14,413 nucleotides of DNA from Baffinella frigidus (Eukaryota; Cryptophyceae; Cryptomonadales; Baffinellaceae): NCBI GenBank assembly GCA_026770585.1, contig MU646356.1, positions 1,017,114-1,031,526 of the forward strand, read 5' to 3'. Made by a program: the position numbers and the translations under genes. This document shows, piece after piece, positions 1 to 11,400 of the stretch (position 1 is its first letter; the number at the start of each line of letters is the position of its first letter). Below the pieces are notes generated by a model that saw nothing but the letters and a program-made list of their open reading frames with translations, was not told the DNA's origin and searched no databases.

Positions 1-91
1 CCCCCTCCTCGCTGCTATGCGGTTGATCGCTACCAAGACAAGGTTCTCAGCCTGCGAAGCGACGAAAGCTTCGACCCTTGCACGACACTGT

Positions 92-214
92 GTACAGGGG
101 TACCTCGCTCATAAGAAACAGCCTCCGCTCAGCACCCTACAGTAGGCATATGCATAGGGCCCTGTGGTAGTCCTGGGGGGTTGGGCGTTTCTTATGAGCG
201 AGATACCCCTGTAC
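92..214. repeat. Foldback element, 28-bp arms
   Basis: Arms 92-119 (GTACAGGGGTACCTCGCTCA...) and 187-214 (...TGAGCGAGATACCCCTGTAC) differ at one position. The 67-bp interior includes CATATGCAT. MITE-like dimensions. Confidence 0.92.
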
Positions 215-720
215 TCACACACTACTCGTTTTATTCGCGTGACCACCCTAGATTTTACGCGGAGCAATTGTAAAAAACAATGGCTCTAGTAGAGTCCCTG
301 GCAGGGACTTTCGATCCACTTTTGGCGTGTATTCCCCCTGAAATCCGAGATATTGACTTTTGCGATTGCTCCTCGTCTGATCTTGGGTGGTGACGACTCG
401 CGAGCATCCGGTGGAAACTTTGTGGGGGGGCTGGGGGTGCTTTTGCCATAAAACCCAAACCCTAAACCCTGCACCTCTATTATAGATTCCGGTTTCGCGC
501 GGAATTCAGATCAGGTCGGGGGGTCGAACACATCGCAAAATCGCGATCATTTCAACGTCGTTCTAAAGTTTTATGCTATGTTAGACATCGATTTGATGAC
601 AACATCGCATCCCCCACCCATAATATCTCACAAAACGATCCAATCTCACGTTTTTTTATTTCCCGATCTCCCGACCTGATCTCGAAAAATTCCGCGCTCA
701 CCCGAAATGTGCAATAACAG
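215..720. other. Upstream region without recognised exon
   Basis: Moderate-GC DNA with a short palindrome (AGTCCCTGGCAGGGACT, 293-309) and a single telomere-like run at 449-472 (AAAACCCAAACCCTAAACCC). Neither strand has a block with both codon character and flanking splice sites. Confidence 0.5.
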
Positions 721-792
721 GCACTGGAAGACGCGACGGCGCGGGCGACTGTCGCGGGGCAGATCCAGCATGACGTCGCTCTCGCTCTCCAG
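721..792 (+). CDS. Exon 1: coiled-coil segment
   Basis: Acceptor ATAACAG precedes and donor GTCGCT follows. The 72 nt encode 24 residues in phase 0, beginning ALEDATARATVAGQ and ending DVALALQ. It is Ala-rich with helix-forming spacing and no Pro or Gly-rich part, so it probably belongs to a coiled coil. It is the first exon I can place; the 5' part of the gene should lie upstream of the window or in an unrecognised part of 1-720. No echo of this exon is visible. The intron behind it opens directly into a purine (GA-rich) microsatellite, the strand reverse of the CT arrays seen further on. Confidence 0.6.
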
Positions 793-3700
793 GTCGCTAT
801 CGCACCCCCGAGAGAGAGAGAGTGAGTGACAGAGAGACAGAGAGACAGAGGGACAGAGAGAGACAGAGGGACAGAGAGACAGAGGGACAGAGGGACAGAG
901 AGAGAGAGAGGGACAGAGGGACAGAGAGACAGCGAGAGGGAGAGGAAGATCTGAAAACATAAGTACCTGCAACATCCTCGTTTCAAACCCCATACCTGCA
1001 AGAACGCTACTTGCAAACCCCGCTACCTTCAAAACGCCATCTTGCTCTATCCCGATTCCTCTCCCTGCGCGTATCTCCAGCGGTGCGCAGTCGTGCAATG
1101 CGATCATTAAATGCGATCATCAAAGCACGACAGCGCATTTGCATCATTAAAGCACGGTGCGCAGTCGTGCTTTAATGATCGCATGCGATCAGTAAACGGT
1201 GCTCCTGTACCGTTGCAGGTGGACAAGAGCAACGTGGAGGTGCTCTCATTCAGCAGTGGGGGCGGCGTCAACGTCTCTCTCTCTCTTTATCTCTATCTCT
1301 CTCTCTCTCTCTCCCTCTCCCTCTCTCCCTCTCCCTCTCCCTCTCCCTCTCCCTCCATCTCTCTCTATGTCTCTCTATATCTCTCTCGCACACTCCTAAA
1401 CCCTAACTCCTGTACCGTTGCAGGTGGACAAGAGCAACGTGGAGGTGCTCTCATTCAGCAGGGGGGACGGCGTCAACGTCGAACTCAAGCTCACAGGATC
1501 CGTGGTACTCACCCCGACCCACGTCCCCCTCCAGAAACACTAAGTCCATACACAGCACTCCCCACCAACGCCGGGCTTCGCAGATCCGCACCTGCTGGAA
1601 TAGGGTCCTAGGAACACGCAAGGAAGTCACGACCGACCGTCTGGCTTCGGCGTCCGCGTGACCGGTCACGCGGGCGTTCACGAGCCTGCCGGCGGGGCTG
1701 TTCCCACCAAGTCCCACCTCCATACACAGCACTCCCCACCAACGCCGGGCTTCACAGATCCGCCCATTTATATCCATGGCAACAATTGAGATATGTTCGG
1801 TACACAGACAAGTTGTTAACCGACATGTCGGTGTCCCACACGAGGCTACCCAGGCGAACAGAATAAAACGGACTTTTAAAGTTTTGTGGGCAAATGATCA
1901 CGTTTCCGCCCGCTGAGCGGTCGGACCTGTGTAAAGTTGCTGCTTTTCACCTGAAAATTACTACACACGTTTACAATCGACATTTATTCTGTTCGCATAG
2001 GTAGCCTCGTGTGGTTGGCCGGATTTTCGGTCGAAATTCTCTTCAAAGCCCTCTGTGTGGTGAAAGGCGCCTCCCCGAGGGCATCCAACCCCCAACCCCC
2101 CCCGCGCAGGGCGTCCGGTGCGACTTTGACAGTCACGTGACTGCTTCTTTCTTTCAAAGGCCCATAACCTGACCTGGGACATTCTGCAGGGCGCCCGACG
2201 TGACGACAGCGCGCTATCTGGAAAAGCACTCGCTCAGGAGCTGCTCGAAAAGGCGCTACAATTCTGCGTGTGTCAAACCCCTACACCTGACCCCTGAACC
2301 TGAACCCTGAACCTCAGGGTGTGCGACGACCCCACCGCGACCCGATCCCCCGCAGGGTGTGGCACCAGGGCACAGCGCGCAGCTCCTCCTCGCTGCCGAG
2401 TACTTCGTGTGCAAGCGCGACTTCGACAGCGCGCGATCCGGAACGGCGCTAGCATGCTATCCGTGCACCTCACAATGCGGCGTGCGCCCAACCCCTACAC
2501 CTGAACCTCACACCTAAACCCTGAACTGCAGGGGTCGCGGCGCGACGGCGACCGATCCGGAAAAGCGCTCGCGCAGGAGCTGCTTGAGAAGGCGCAGGAC
2601 ACGCGATCTGCCCTCCATCAGGGCATCGCGGGGCGGCACATCACCGCGGCCGAGGTTCGTTTCCCTATGCATGTTTTTTCCCATGGGTGCTCTAAGGCCG
2701 GAGGGTGTGGGCCGTAGTCTTACAAGGCCATCACTGCGGCCGAGGTTCGTTTCCCGCCACGAATCGATGTTAGGGGTGTTTCTGGTTTCGAGCTTCGGAT
2801 GGATGTCCTAAGGCCGAAAGGCGCAGGACACGCGATCTGCCCTCCATCAAGGCATTGTGCGTGTCCTGTGAGGTTAGCAAAACTACCCTCACATGACACG
2901 CATCACTGCAGCCGAGGTGTGGTTCCTGCCGCGTGTCGATGTTACTCTGTGTGTGTCATGTGAGGGTAGTTTTGCTATCTTAGACTGCACCTCGCGTTAC
3001 CCCAGCCCAACCCCCAGCCCTAACATTTTGAGCACGGCTTCTGGTGGCCCGCGGGACTCGTAGACTAAGCACACACCCCACCCCACCATCACCGCGTTTC
3101 TCCATGAAGGTTTTCCTATCACAATAACCTCGAAGGGTTTTGGTATTCGGGTGCACCGGGCCGTGGCGGAGGAGAATACGCGGTGGTCATAGTGGTTTCG
3201 ATCCGTAATGAACGCACTGGGTGTGCAGATGCATGGGGCCGTGGCGGAGGGGGCGGCGCGGGCGCTCAAGACTTCGATCCTCGAGGCCCAACGCGCCCAC
3301 ACCCTCGCCTCCCAGGTCCCCTCTCTTTGCCTCCCGACTACCCCGCTGACTCCTGTTACAAATCCGTTCAATCTGGCGCTGCACTCTTCGTTGGATCCTG
3401 CAGTTGGGAGGGAAGACGCCTTTGTGGCAAGCCATGTGTCCACGCATCTTCCATTCCGGCCCTGCCGCAGGCAATAGCCGCCTGCTCCTTGCAGCCAGCG
3501 CATCCCTTCTGCACGTTTCGCTTCCTGAGCGCACAGAGCTCACACTGTGATGGCTGCTGCCTCTCCCGCACTCCGCGTGCGGGTGGGAGAGGCATGGAGG
3601 GTGGGAGAGGCTCGGTGCGCACCGTCATAACCCCACACCCTAACCCTGAACCCTACACCCTCGGGGTGCAGGATCTCGCACGCGTGACGCACCGCTCGAA

Positions 3701-4758
3701 AAGACCCCCCCCGCATCAGTCGATCCTCCTCTTAGGGATCCTGACTGATCCGTTTATTAACTTATAATCATGCCGACGCATAATAAAACTAAAACATCAC
3801 GGTACAAACTTATAACACACCCAAAACATCATGGTACCAAGGGGTAATAAACTGCGAAGGATGAAGTAGTGGCGGGAACCTGAGACGAGGGAGAGGGCGA
3901 AGGCTGTGAGGGACACCAAACCGGGTGTGTCCACGTGCAGGATCTCGCGCGGGTGACGGACCGTTCGAACGCGGCTGCCGCGAAGCAACGCGCCGAGGCT
4001 GAGGCCCACCAGGTGCGCCATCACCCCCCGCATGCTGATGCTGGCTGGCGCCCGCGCCGGGGTGGCGGCCGAAGTGCGTAAGCGTCTAGGGTGTAGGGTG
4101 TAGGGTGTAGGGTGTAGGGTGTAGGGTGTAGGGTGTAGGGTGTAGGGTGTAGGGTGTAGGGTGTAGGGTGAAGGGTGTAGGGTGTAGGGTGACACGGGGG
4201 TGCTGGGTGCGGCAGGCGCGGGGCGCGGATCTGCTTGGGGAGTCGGACGCGAGGTTGAAGGCTGCGGAGGCGGCGCATCGCGAGGCGATGGCGCGCGCTA
4301 TCGAGAAGGAGCGCTCACTCGGCCTCCGCCAGCAGGTCCGTTGCGAAACCGTTCAGTCCTGTATGGCTTTTTGGGACGTGAAGCGAACCAAATCGCTTCC
4401 CTGCTCACCACTCTTTCAGGGTTCCGTTTTCAGATTGAGTTTGTTTTTGATTTTTTGTTATGGAAGTGGCGGAGGTGGCGCACCGCGAGGCGATGGCGCG
4501 CGCTGTCGAGAAGGAGCGCTCACTCGGCCTTCGCCAGCAGGTCCAAACCCCTAAACCATACAGCCAGCAGGTCCGTCCCGGAACCGTTCAGTCCTGACGG
4601 CTTTCTGGGCTCTGAAGCGAACCGAATCGCTTCGCCGCTCACCCCTCTTTCAGGGTTCGAAAATGTTGGGTTGCTTTTGGGTTGGATTTGTGCCGCGGAA
4701 GTGGCGGAGGCGGCGCACCGCGAGGCGATGGCGCGCGCTGTGTAACTAACTTATTAAG

Positions 4759-4831
<73 letters not shown>

Positions 4832-4888
4832 GACTAACTAACTGAATAAGTAAGTAACCAACTAACTTAGTTCCTAACTAACTAACTG

Positions 4889-4958
<70 letters not shown>

Positions 4959-7900
4959 CAACTGAATGATGGCTGTCGAGAAGGAGCGCGCCCTCGGCGT
5001 CCGACAGCAGCCGCGCACCAGCCAGCCAGGGCGCCGCCTCCCAGAGCTGCGCCCTGAGGGCTGTTCGAAATCTCGTGTGGAAACAGATTTAATTTAAATC
5101 ATATTTTTATGTCGTGCCTTTGGGTTGCGAGCTATGGTAAAGCTATTTCCAGCCTGAGATAGCGAATTCCGCCCTTGTGATAGCACACAACGGTGTTTCA
5201 AATTGACTCTCTGGTTTTGCATTTAATCCCGACTGACGTGCGGGGGGGTACACAGGAGGCGGCGATTCAGGCGTTGGAGGAGAAGCGTGAGGCGCGCGTG
5301 AGCGCCGTCGAGCGCGAGGCTACTGCTCGTATCGAGGAGATGCAGGTGTCGATCTCTCTCTCTCTTTCTCTCTCTCGCTCGCTCTCTCTCTCTATCTATC
5401 TCTCCCTCTCCCTCTCTCTCTCCCTCTCTCTCTCCCTCTCCCTCTCTCTCTCCCTCTCAGCGCGAGGCCACCGCCCGCATTGAAGAGATGCAGGTGTCGA
5501 TTATCCCTCGCTCCCTCTCTCGCTCTCTCTCTCCCTCTCCCTCTCTCCCTCCCTCCCTCTCTCCCTCTCCCTCTCTCGATCTCTCGATCTCCCTCTATCT
5601 ACCCGCATCGACGAGGTAGCAGGTCCTTTCTTTCGAACACCTGCCCTGCCTCAGTCGCCTCTGGAAATTGCCTGATTGTGTTTGTCGTTGCTCCTGCTCG
5701 ACAGAGACCTGGCAACAAAGGCGAGTTCAAGACAGGGCTTCGAAGAGTTGGCAACACAACTATGTTCCCGCGTGTTGCCTGCGGAGTGCGTGACGCGACA
5801 GGGATGCCAACGTAACGGGGCGTGTTCTTTGTGGGGAGCGCAGCGTTCGATGGCACGCAAGGTGAGCACAGTGTTATGTAACGGGTCATGTGCCGGGGTA
5901 TTGTGTGGCTGTAACGGGGGGTTGTGTGTGGTTAGTGCAGCGTTCGATCACGCACACGGTGAGCAAAGCGCCAGCAGTCGCCAGCAGTCGCTGTCTTCGA
6001 AACCCCAAACCTGAAACCTTCCACCCTTCAACCTTCAACCCTAACCCCTGAAACCTGGCGCGAGGCGTTCGATGGCGCACGAGGTGAGCAAAGCGTCCAA
6101 GGGGCTCACCAAATCGGGGGGCCCACATAGACTGAGCGGAGTGAGTTGTGGTGCGAACGTGACGGGACTGTGTGTGTTGGCAGAGGTCGATGGCCCACAA
6201 GATGAGCAAAGCGTCCTGTAACGGGGTTGTGTGTGGATGTAACGGGGTGTTGTGTGCTCACGGTGAGCACAGCGCCATCAGTCGCCAGCAGTGTCCGAAC
6301 CGCCAAACCTGAAACCGTCAACCTGGAACCCGAAGCCTTAAACCCGAAACCCGAAACCAGAGGTCGATGGCGCACAAGGTGAGCAAAGCGTCCGAGGGAG
6401 ATCACCGCATCTACCAGCTCGAGGTGTTTCCGCATTCCCTCCATCCCCTCACACCCACATCATATACCCGCCAGCGCCTTCACACCCATAGCATATAACC
6501 TCCAGCAAAACCAACCCCGTGTGGCTGCGCACCGGGCCCTGTGTTGCTGAAATACCCTGTCATCACATGCTGTTTTACGATCGCTTGTTTTCAAAAAATC
6601 CCTTTTTAATCTGATCACGTCCGTGAAAGGTGGGGCTTTCGCGGGTGCGGGCGGAGTTGGAGGACGCACGGGAGGCTGCCGCGTCCGTTTTACAAGCACC
6701 GTTTCTTTTCAATTGAATTTTAAAATGGTCACGTCCGTGAAAGGTGGAGCTATCGCGGTTGCGCGCGGAATTGGAAGACAAACGGGAAGCTGGCGCGTCC
6801 GTTTAGCAATCTATTTTTCTTCTGAACTCACTTATTAAATGGTCACGTCCGTGAAAGGTGGAGCTATCGCGGTTGCGTGCGGAGTTGGAGGACGCAAAGG
6901 AGGTTGCCGCGTCGACGGAGCGTCTCCGCGCGCATCTCACCTCCGCCTGCGAGAAACTCGACGAGGTCTCTCCCCCACTATAACACGTGTAGTTAGTACA
7001 ATAATTACAGGCGTATTTAGTGTAGTAACTACGCCGTATATAATACGTAAAAGGACATAACAGTGTCACTAGTGTATTTAGTACAGTGAGCTCACGTGTA
7101 TTTAATACAGTAATAACAAGTGTATTTAGTACAGTAAGGAGTTGGGAGGACGCGCGGGAGGTTGGCGCGTCGACGGAGCGTCTCCGCGCGCACCTCACCT
7201 CTGCCTGCGAGAAGCTCGACGAGGTCTCTCCTTTTCACTTCTGAGGGCGGGAGGCACCGTGCGTAGCGTTTAGAAGGTGTCCGCCATTTAGCGTTGAGGG
7301 TTTCCGTCCTTGAGAGTTGACGATTTCCGCCCTTGGGATTTCCGCGGAGGTCACCCCCGTCGCCACGCTTCGTCCTTCTTCTTCTTTGTTACTCTCGAGC
7401 CTGGAGATGAGTGGTCCAAAAGTCTATGAGCCTGACGACGAGCCCGCGTCCTCCCCACTCATGACCATTCTGCGCTGCCAAATGCAGTACCGAGAAACCA
7501 TGTTGCTCGCTGTAACAAAAAGTGCAAGATTGGACGTCTTCGTGCAAGATTGGACGTACCCTACCCCCACACAGGGGACTGCGAAGTGATTTCGTGAATA
7601 ACCCACAAGTGGATAATCCATAGACTCTACGGTAGGCGATCCGGGGCAAATTTGGTTATTCAAAGGGCTGTCCTAACGTCGCTCAATTTTGGCCAGAAAC
7701 ACGCTTCGTAGCCCGCTGTTTGGTGGGGGGGTGTTGACACGGAGAGGGTGCGGCAGGTTGCTGGTCCGGAGCTTGTGTCGGCGATGATTACTTTCTCGAA
7801 CATCGAGTCAGAGAGTGGATCAAACCGAGGCTGGAGCTCGTGCCATTTCCTTCGGCCAGAGCCTCGGCTTGATGCCCTGACCAGGGGAAATGGCTCAACA

Positions 7901-8318
7901 TCCAGCCTCGGTTTGATTCAGCCAGGGGGGGGGGGGTGTTGACACGGAGAGGGTGTGGCAGGCTGTCGAGCCCCAAACACCCAACACAAAATACCAAACA
8001 CCAAACACCAAACACCAAACACCAAACACCAAACACCAAACACCAAACACCAGACACCAAACCCTCAACATTAAACATTAAACATGGATCCAGGTTGTCG
8101 GGCCGGAGCTGGTGTCTGCCGTGATCACGCTCTCGAACATCGAGTCGGAGATCGCCTTCTTCCACGCCTACTCGATGCGCGCCCTCTCCATCGCCGCGTC
8201 CGTCGCCGGTCTGTTTATTTTATTGTTATTTTACTTTATTTGTTTATTTTGTCTCTTTTGTTGTTTTGTCTGTCTGTCTGTCGGTCGGTCTGTTTGTCTG
8301 TCTGTCTCTATGTCTCTA

Positions 8319-8349
<31 letters not shown>

Positions 8350-8367
8350 ATGTATGTCTGTCTGTTT

Positions 8368-8399
<32 letters not shown>

Positions 8400-8430
8400 T
8401 CGTGTGTGTGTATGGGTGAGCGTGTTTTTG

Positions 8431-8469
<39 letters not shown>

Positions 8470-11400
8470 GGACTCGGAGACGGGCATCGGCCGGGCGCCG
8501 AGCACTGACAATCCCGATCTGCATCTGTGACAAAGCAACTCAGCTTTCTCCTCTGGCGCATCTCTCTTTCCCAAGCAGATGCACACCCTTTGATGCATTT
8601 CTCTGCCCAGGGACACTCCCACTGATCATGTGTCTCTTTCCCCGGGCAGGGGAACACCACGCCGACGCATTTCTCTTTCCCACACCATACCCTCTGATTC
8701 GCTGATTCGCTCGCTCTTTCTCCCGCAGGGGCGCACCACGCGAACGCGGCATCGCCGGTGCACGGTACACCATCTGATTCGCTGATGCTATGTCTCTTTC
8801 CCGAACAGGGGCGCACCACGCCAACGCGGCTGGGGGAATGAACTCGGTGCAACGTGGCTTTCCAGGGTCTCCTCTGATGCTTGCCTCTTTCCCCGGACAG
8901 GGGCGCACCACGCCAACGCGGCTTCGCCGGCGGCGGATGACGCCCACCGCTCCAAGGTAACCACCGTCGTCAAATCTTGTCGGGTTCAGCATGTGGAAAG
9001 TTTGCGTTGTGTCGGCGGGAGGCGCCGCACGATTTGTGGATCGTGCGTATGTCTTGCATGCTCAAGCCTGTCGGTGCGTGATACAAAAGTCTATGAGCAC
9101 TAACACGAGCACGCCGGCAAGGGACACCTACAAAACTGAACCCCAACGCCCCGGGGTCACTTCTTCGTCTTTTTCTTCTTCTTCGGCTTCTTCTTCTTTA
9201 TTACTCTCAAGCCTGGCGACGAGTGCTCCAAAAGTACATTCGCCTAAATCCGATCCCGCATCAGGCAATGATGGACAAGGACCTACGCCTGCTCCGCACG
9301 CAGCTGGAAGGCCTCTCGCGCCTCAGGCTGGGAGACCCAGAGCATCTCACCGAACAGCTTCAGGACGCAGCCGCCGCCCCGCCCCTCCCCCGCCTCAGGT
9401 GAAACCTGAATCCTGAAACCTGAAACTCGAAACCCGAAAACCGAATCCCTAATCTCGAAACCCGAAAACCGAAACCCGAAACCCGAAACCCGGTAGTTTA
9501 GTATGCGCCCCCCTCATCTGCCACTTCTCAGGTGCATATACACCCCCCCCCCGCCACCTCAGGGCGTCAGGTTCCTACCCCCCCCCGCCTTCCACCGTGT
9601 TCCGCCCGTCCCCCCTCGCCATGCGGCATCGCGGGGGATAGGAAGGTTGTCAGCGTTTCGGAGAAGCTGCCGGGGGTTCGGGGGTTAGGGTTTACGGTTT
9701 AGGGTTGAGAGTTTGCTCGCCAGCACTGTGTTCCACCCTTCCTCCCTCACTGTGGTCCGCCCGTCCTCCCTAGCCGCGCCAGCCGCCTGCCCCGAGCCCC
9801 ACCTGCCCATAAGCTAACGTCCTGAAAATCGGATAGTTGAGCCTACGGTATTGCCCGTAGGAGCCTAGTGGGGTCCTACGAAACAGTAGGTCCTAGGAGC
9901 CCTACGGCCTACCGTAGGCAATACCGTAGGCCCAACTACCCGGTTTTCAGGACGTTGCCCTGTTAATGCGACCGTGTTCGCGCCCTCTGCGACGAGCCGC
10001 TTTACAAAACTGGGTTTGGGAGCCGTCACTATGGCACCGGCGTGAAACTACGCTAGACCTGAGGGGAGGCAATCGCAAAAGTCAACTCCACCTGACCGCA
10101 CCAGAATCCTTCGATGTGAAGGATTCTGCCATTTTGTTGACTTTTGATTGACCACCATCACGTCTAAAGTGGACACTCACCCATCCGCGTGTTTTTCGCA
10201 GCCCGGACCGCGCGGCGAGGGACGCGCTCGACAGAAGTGCCATGCGACGCAGCAGGTCTGCCTCCTACCTCTGCCTCCGTCTATTTGACCTCATCAATTT
10301 GGTGCGCCCGGGCAGTTTTTCGCTCCAAAGTTGACGGATTTGTACCGCAGACCCAGGCAGAAGCGCGATGCGCCGGAGTAGGTCTGTCTCCTAGCTCTGC
10401 CTCAGTCGGGTTGACTGATCGTTTTCACACCAAAAGTTGACGACCGACGGAGCTGTCTCCCCCTCGCCTCGTGATGCCGGTTTTTGATTCACACAAAAAG
10501 TGAATAGCAATTGCTGCTTTGGCGAATGCCTGCGCAGCCCCCCACACGCGCTCAGTGCACTGGTTCGACCGGGTCCGAGCCGCCACTCACTGGACGTTCA
10601 TCTCGAAAGATAAGTGAATCAGTTCCCTAATTGCGTTTTCGTTTAATTAGGAGGCCTGTTTGAATTTACTATGCCCTAACTAATTTCTCCTATCCAACCT
10701 CCTATTGAAACGGAACTGATTCAGTTATCTTCCGAGATGAAAGTTGTGGTGGCACGGGTTTTATCTGGACCGGCCCTGGCGGGTCAATTTACGGTTGGAG
10801 GTCAGTTTACGGGTATGTCAGTTGAGGGTACGGTGAATGTATCAAGTAAAGCTTGGCTGGAAGCAGGGAGACGCTCGACAGCAGTGCGATGTGGTGGAGC
10901 AGGGACGGCTCCTGAAGTAGTATCGGGTTGAAGTAGTTCCTGGTACGGTCGTATCCTGTAAAGCTTGCCTGGAAGCTGTACGGGTGTATCCAGTAACGCT
11001 TGACTAGGAGCAGGGACACGCTGGACTGGCGTGCTCTCTCGCTTATATCCATTAACGCTCGCCTCGAAGCAGGGAGACGCTCGACCGGAGTGCGATGCGG
11101 CGGAGCAGGGACGGGTACGATCCTGTAAGGCTCAACACCAATGGCGACTCTGGCCGGTGCGATGCCACTCTCCAAACCCTAAACCCTAAACTCCAAACCC
11201 CAAATTCCAAACCCCAAACCCTAAACCCAAACCCCCAAACCCCAAACCCAAAACCCCAAACACCAAACACCAAACCCCCGGCAGCTTCTCGGAAACGCCG
11301 ACAACCTTCCTGTCGCCCGCGATGCCGCACCACACGCCATCCGGGGAGAGGCCGCTTGGAGCCTCGTTCGCTGGGACGGCGTCGCGCCCCCACACCATCC

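Larger units (their letters stand above)
7733..7960 (+). repeat. Direct repeat: polyG plus GTTGACACGGAGAGGGTG
   Basis: The block polyG, TGTTGACACGGAGAGGGTG, then GGCAG occurs at 7727-7756 and again at 7927-7961. Each copy ends as an acceptor in front of an exon 10 echo, showing the unit spans the intron end and exon start. Confidence 0.85.

Noticed and set aside
576-1107. Two minus-strand ORFs with Leu-Ser-Val-Pro repeats
   Set aside because: Translation of the GA/CT microsatellite at 811-950.
3183-3767. 194-codon + ORF
   Set aside because: It runs in a different frame from exon 4, continues through the telomere-like array and has no family signature; chance ORF in GC-rich DNA.
5711-5843. 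Possible exon DLATKASSRQGFEELATQL after CTCGACAG
   Set aside because: Looks weakly helical but has no matching donor in phase, and no echo or homologue in the window.
5844-6423. CRISPR-like array
   Set aside because: Repeats are of unequal spacing, diverged, and encode an exon start; the sequence is eukaryotic in organisation.
7936-8165. ORFs with repeated Thr-Pro-Asn or Val-Phe-Gly patterns
   Set aside because: Products of the heptamer (CCAAACA) array.
8469-8507. Possible exon reading DSETGIGRAPST
   Set aside because: Flanked by a TG repeat without acceptor or donor; exon 10 to exon 11 already completes a Gly codon across the intron.
8231-8852. Long minus-strand ORFs full of Thr-His, Gln-Thr-Asp and Ala-Ser-Gln repeats
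   Set aside because: They are translations of the TG, GGCT and TGTC microsatellites and of the minus strand of the exon 11 echoes.
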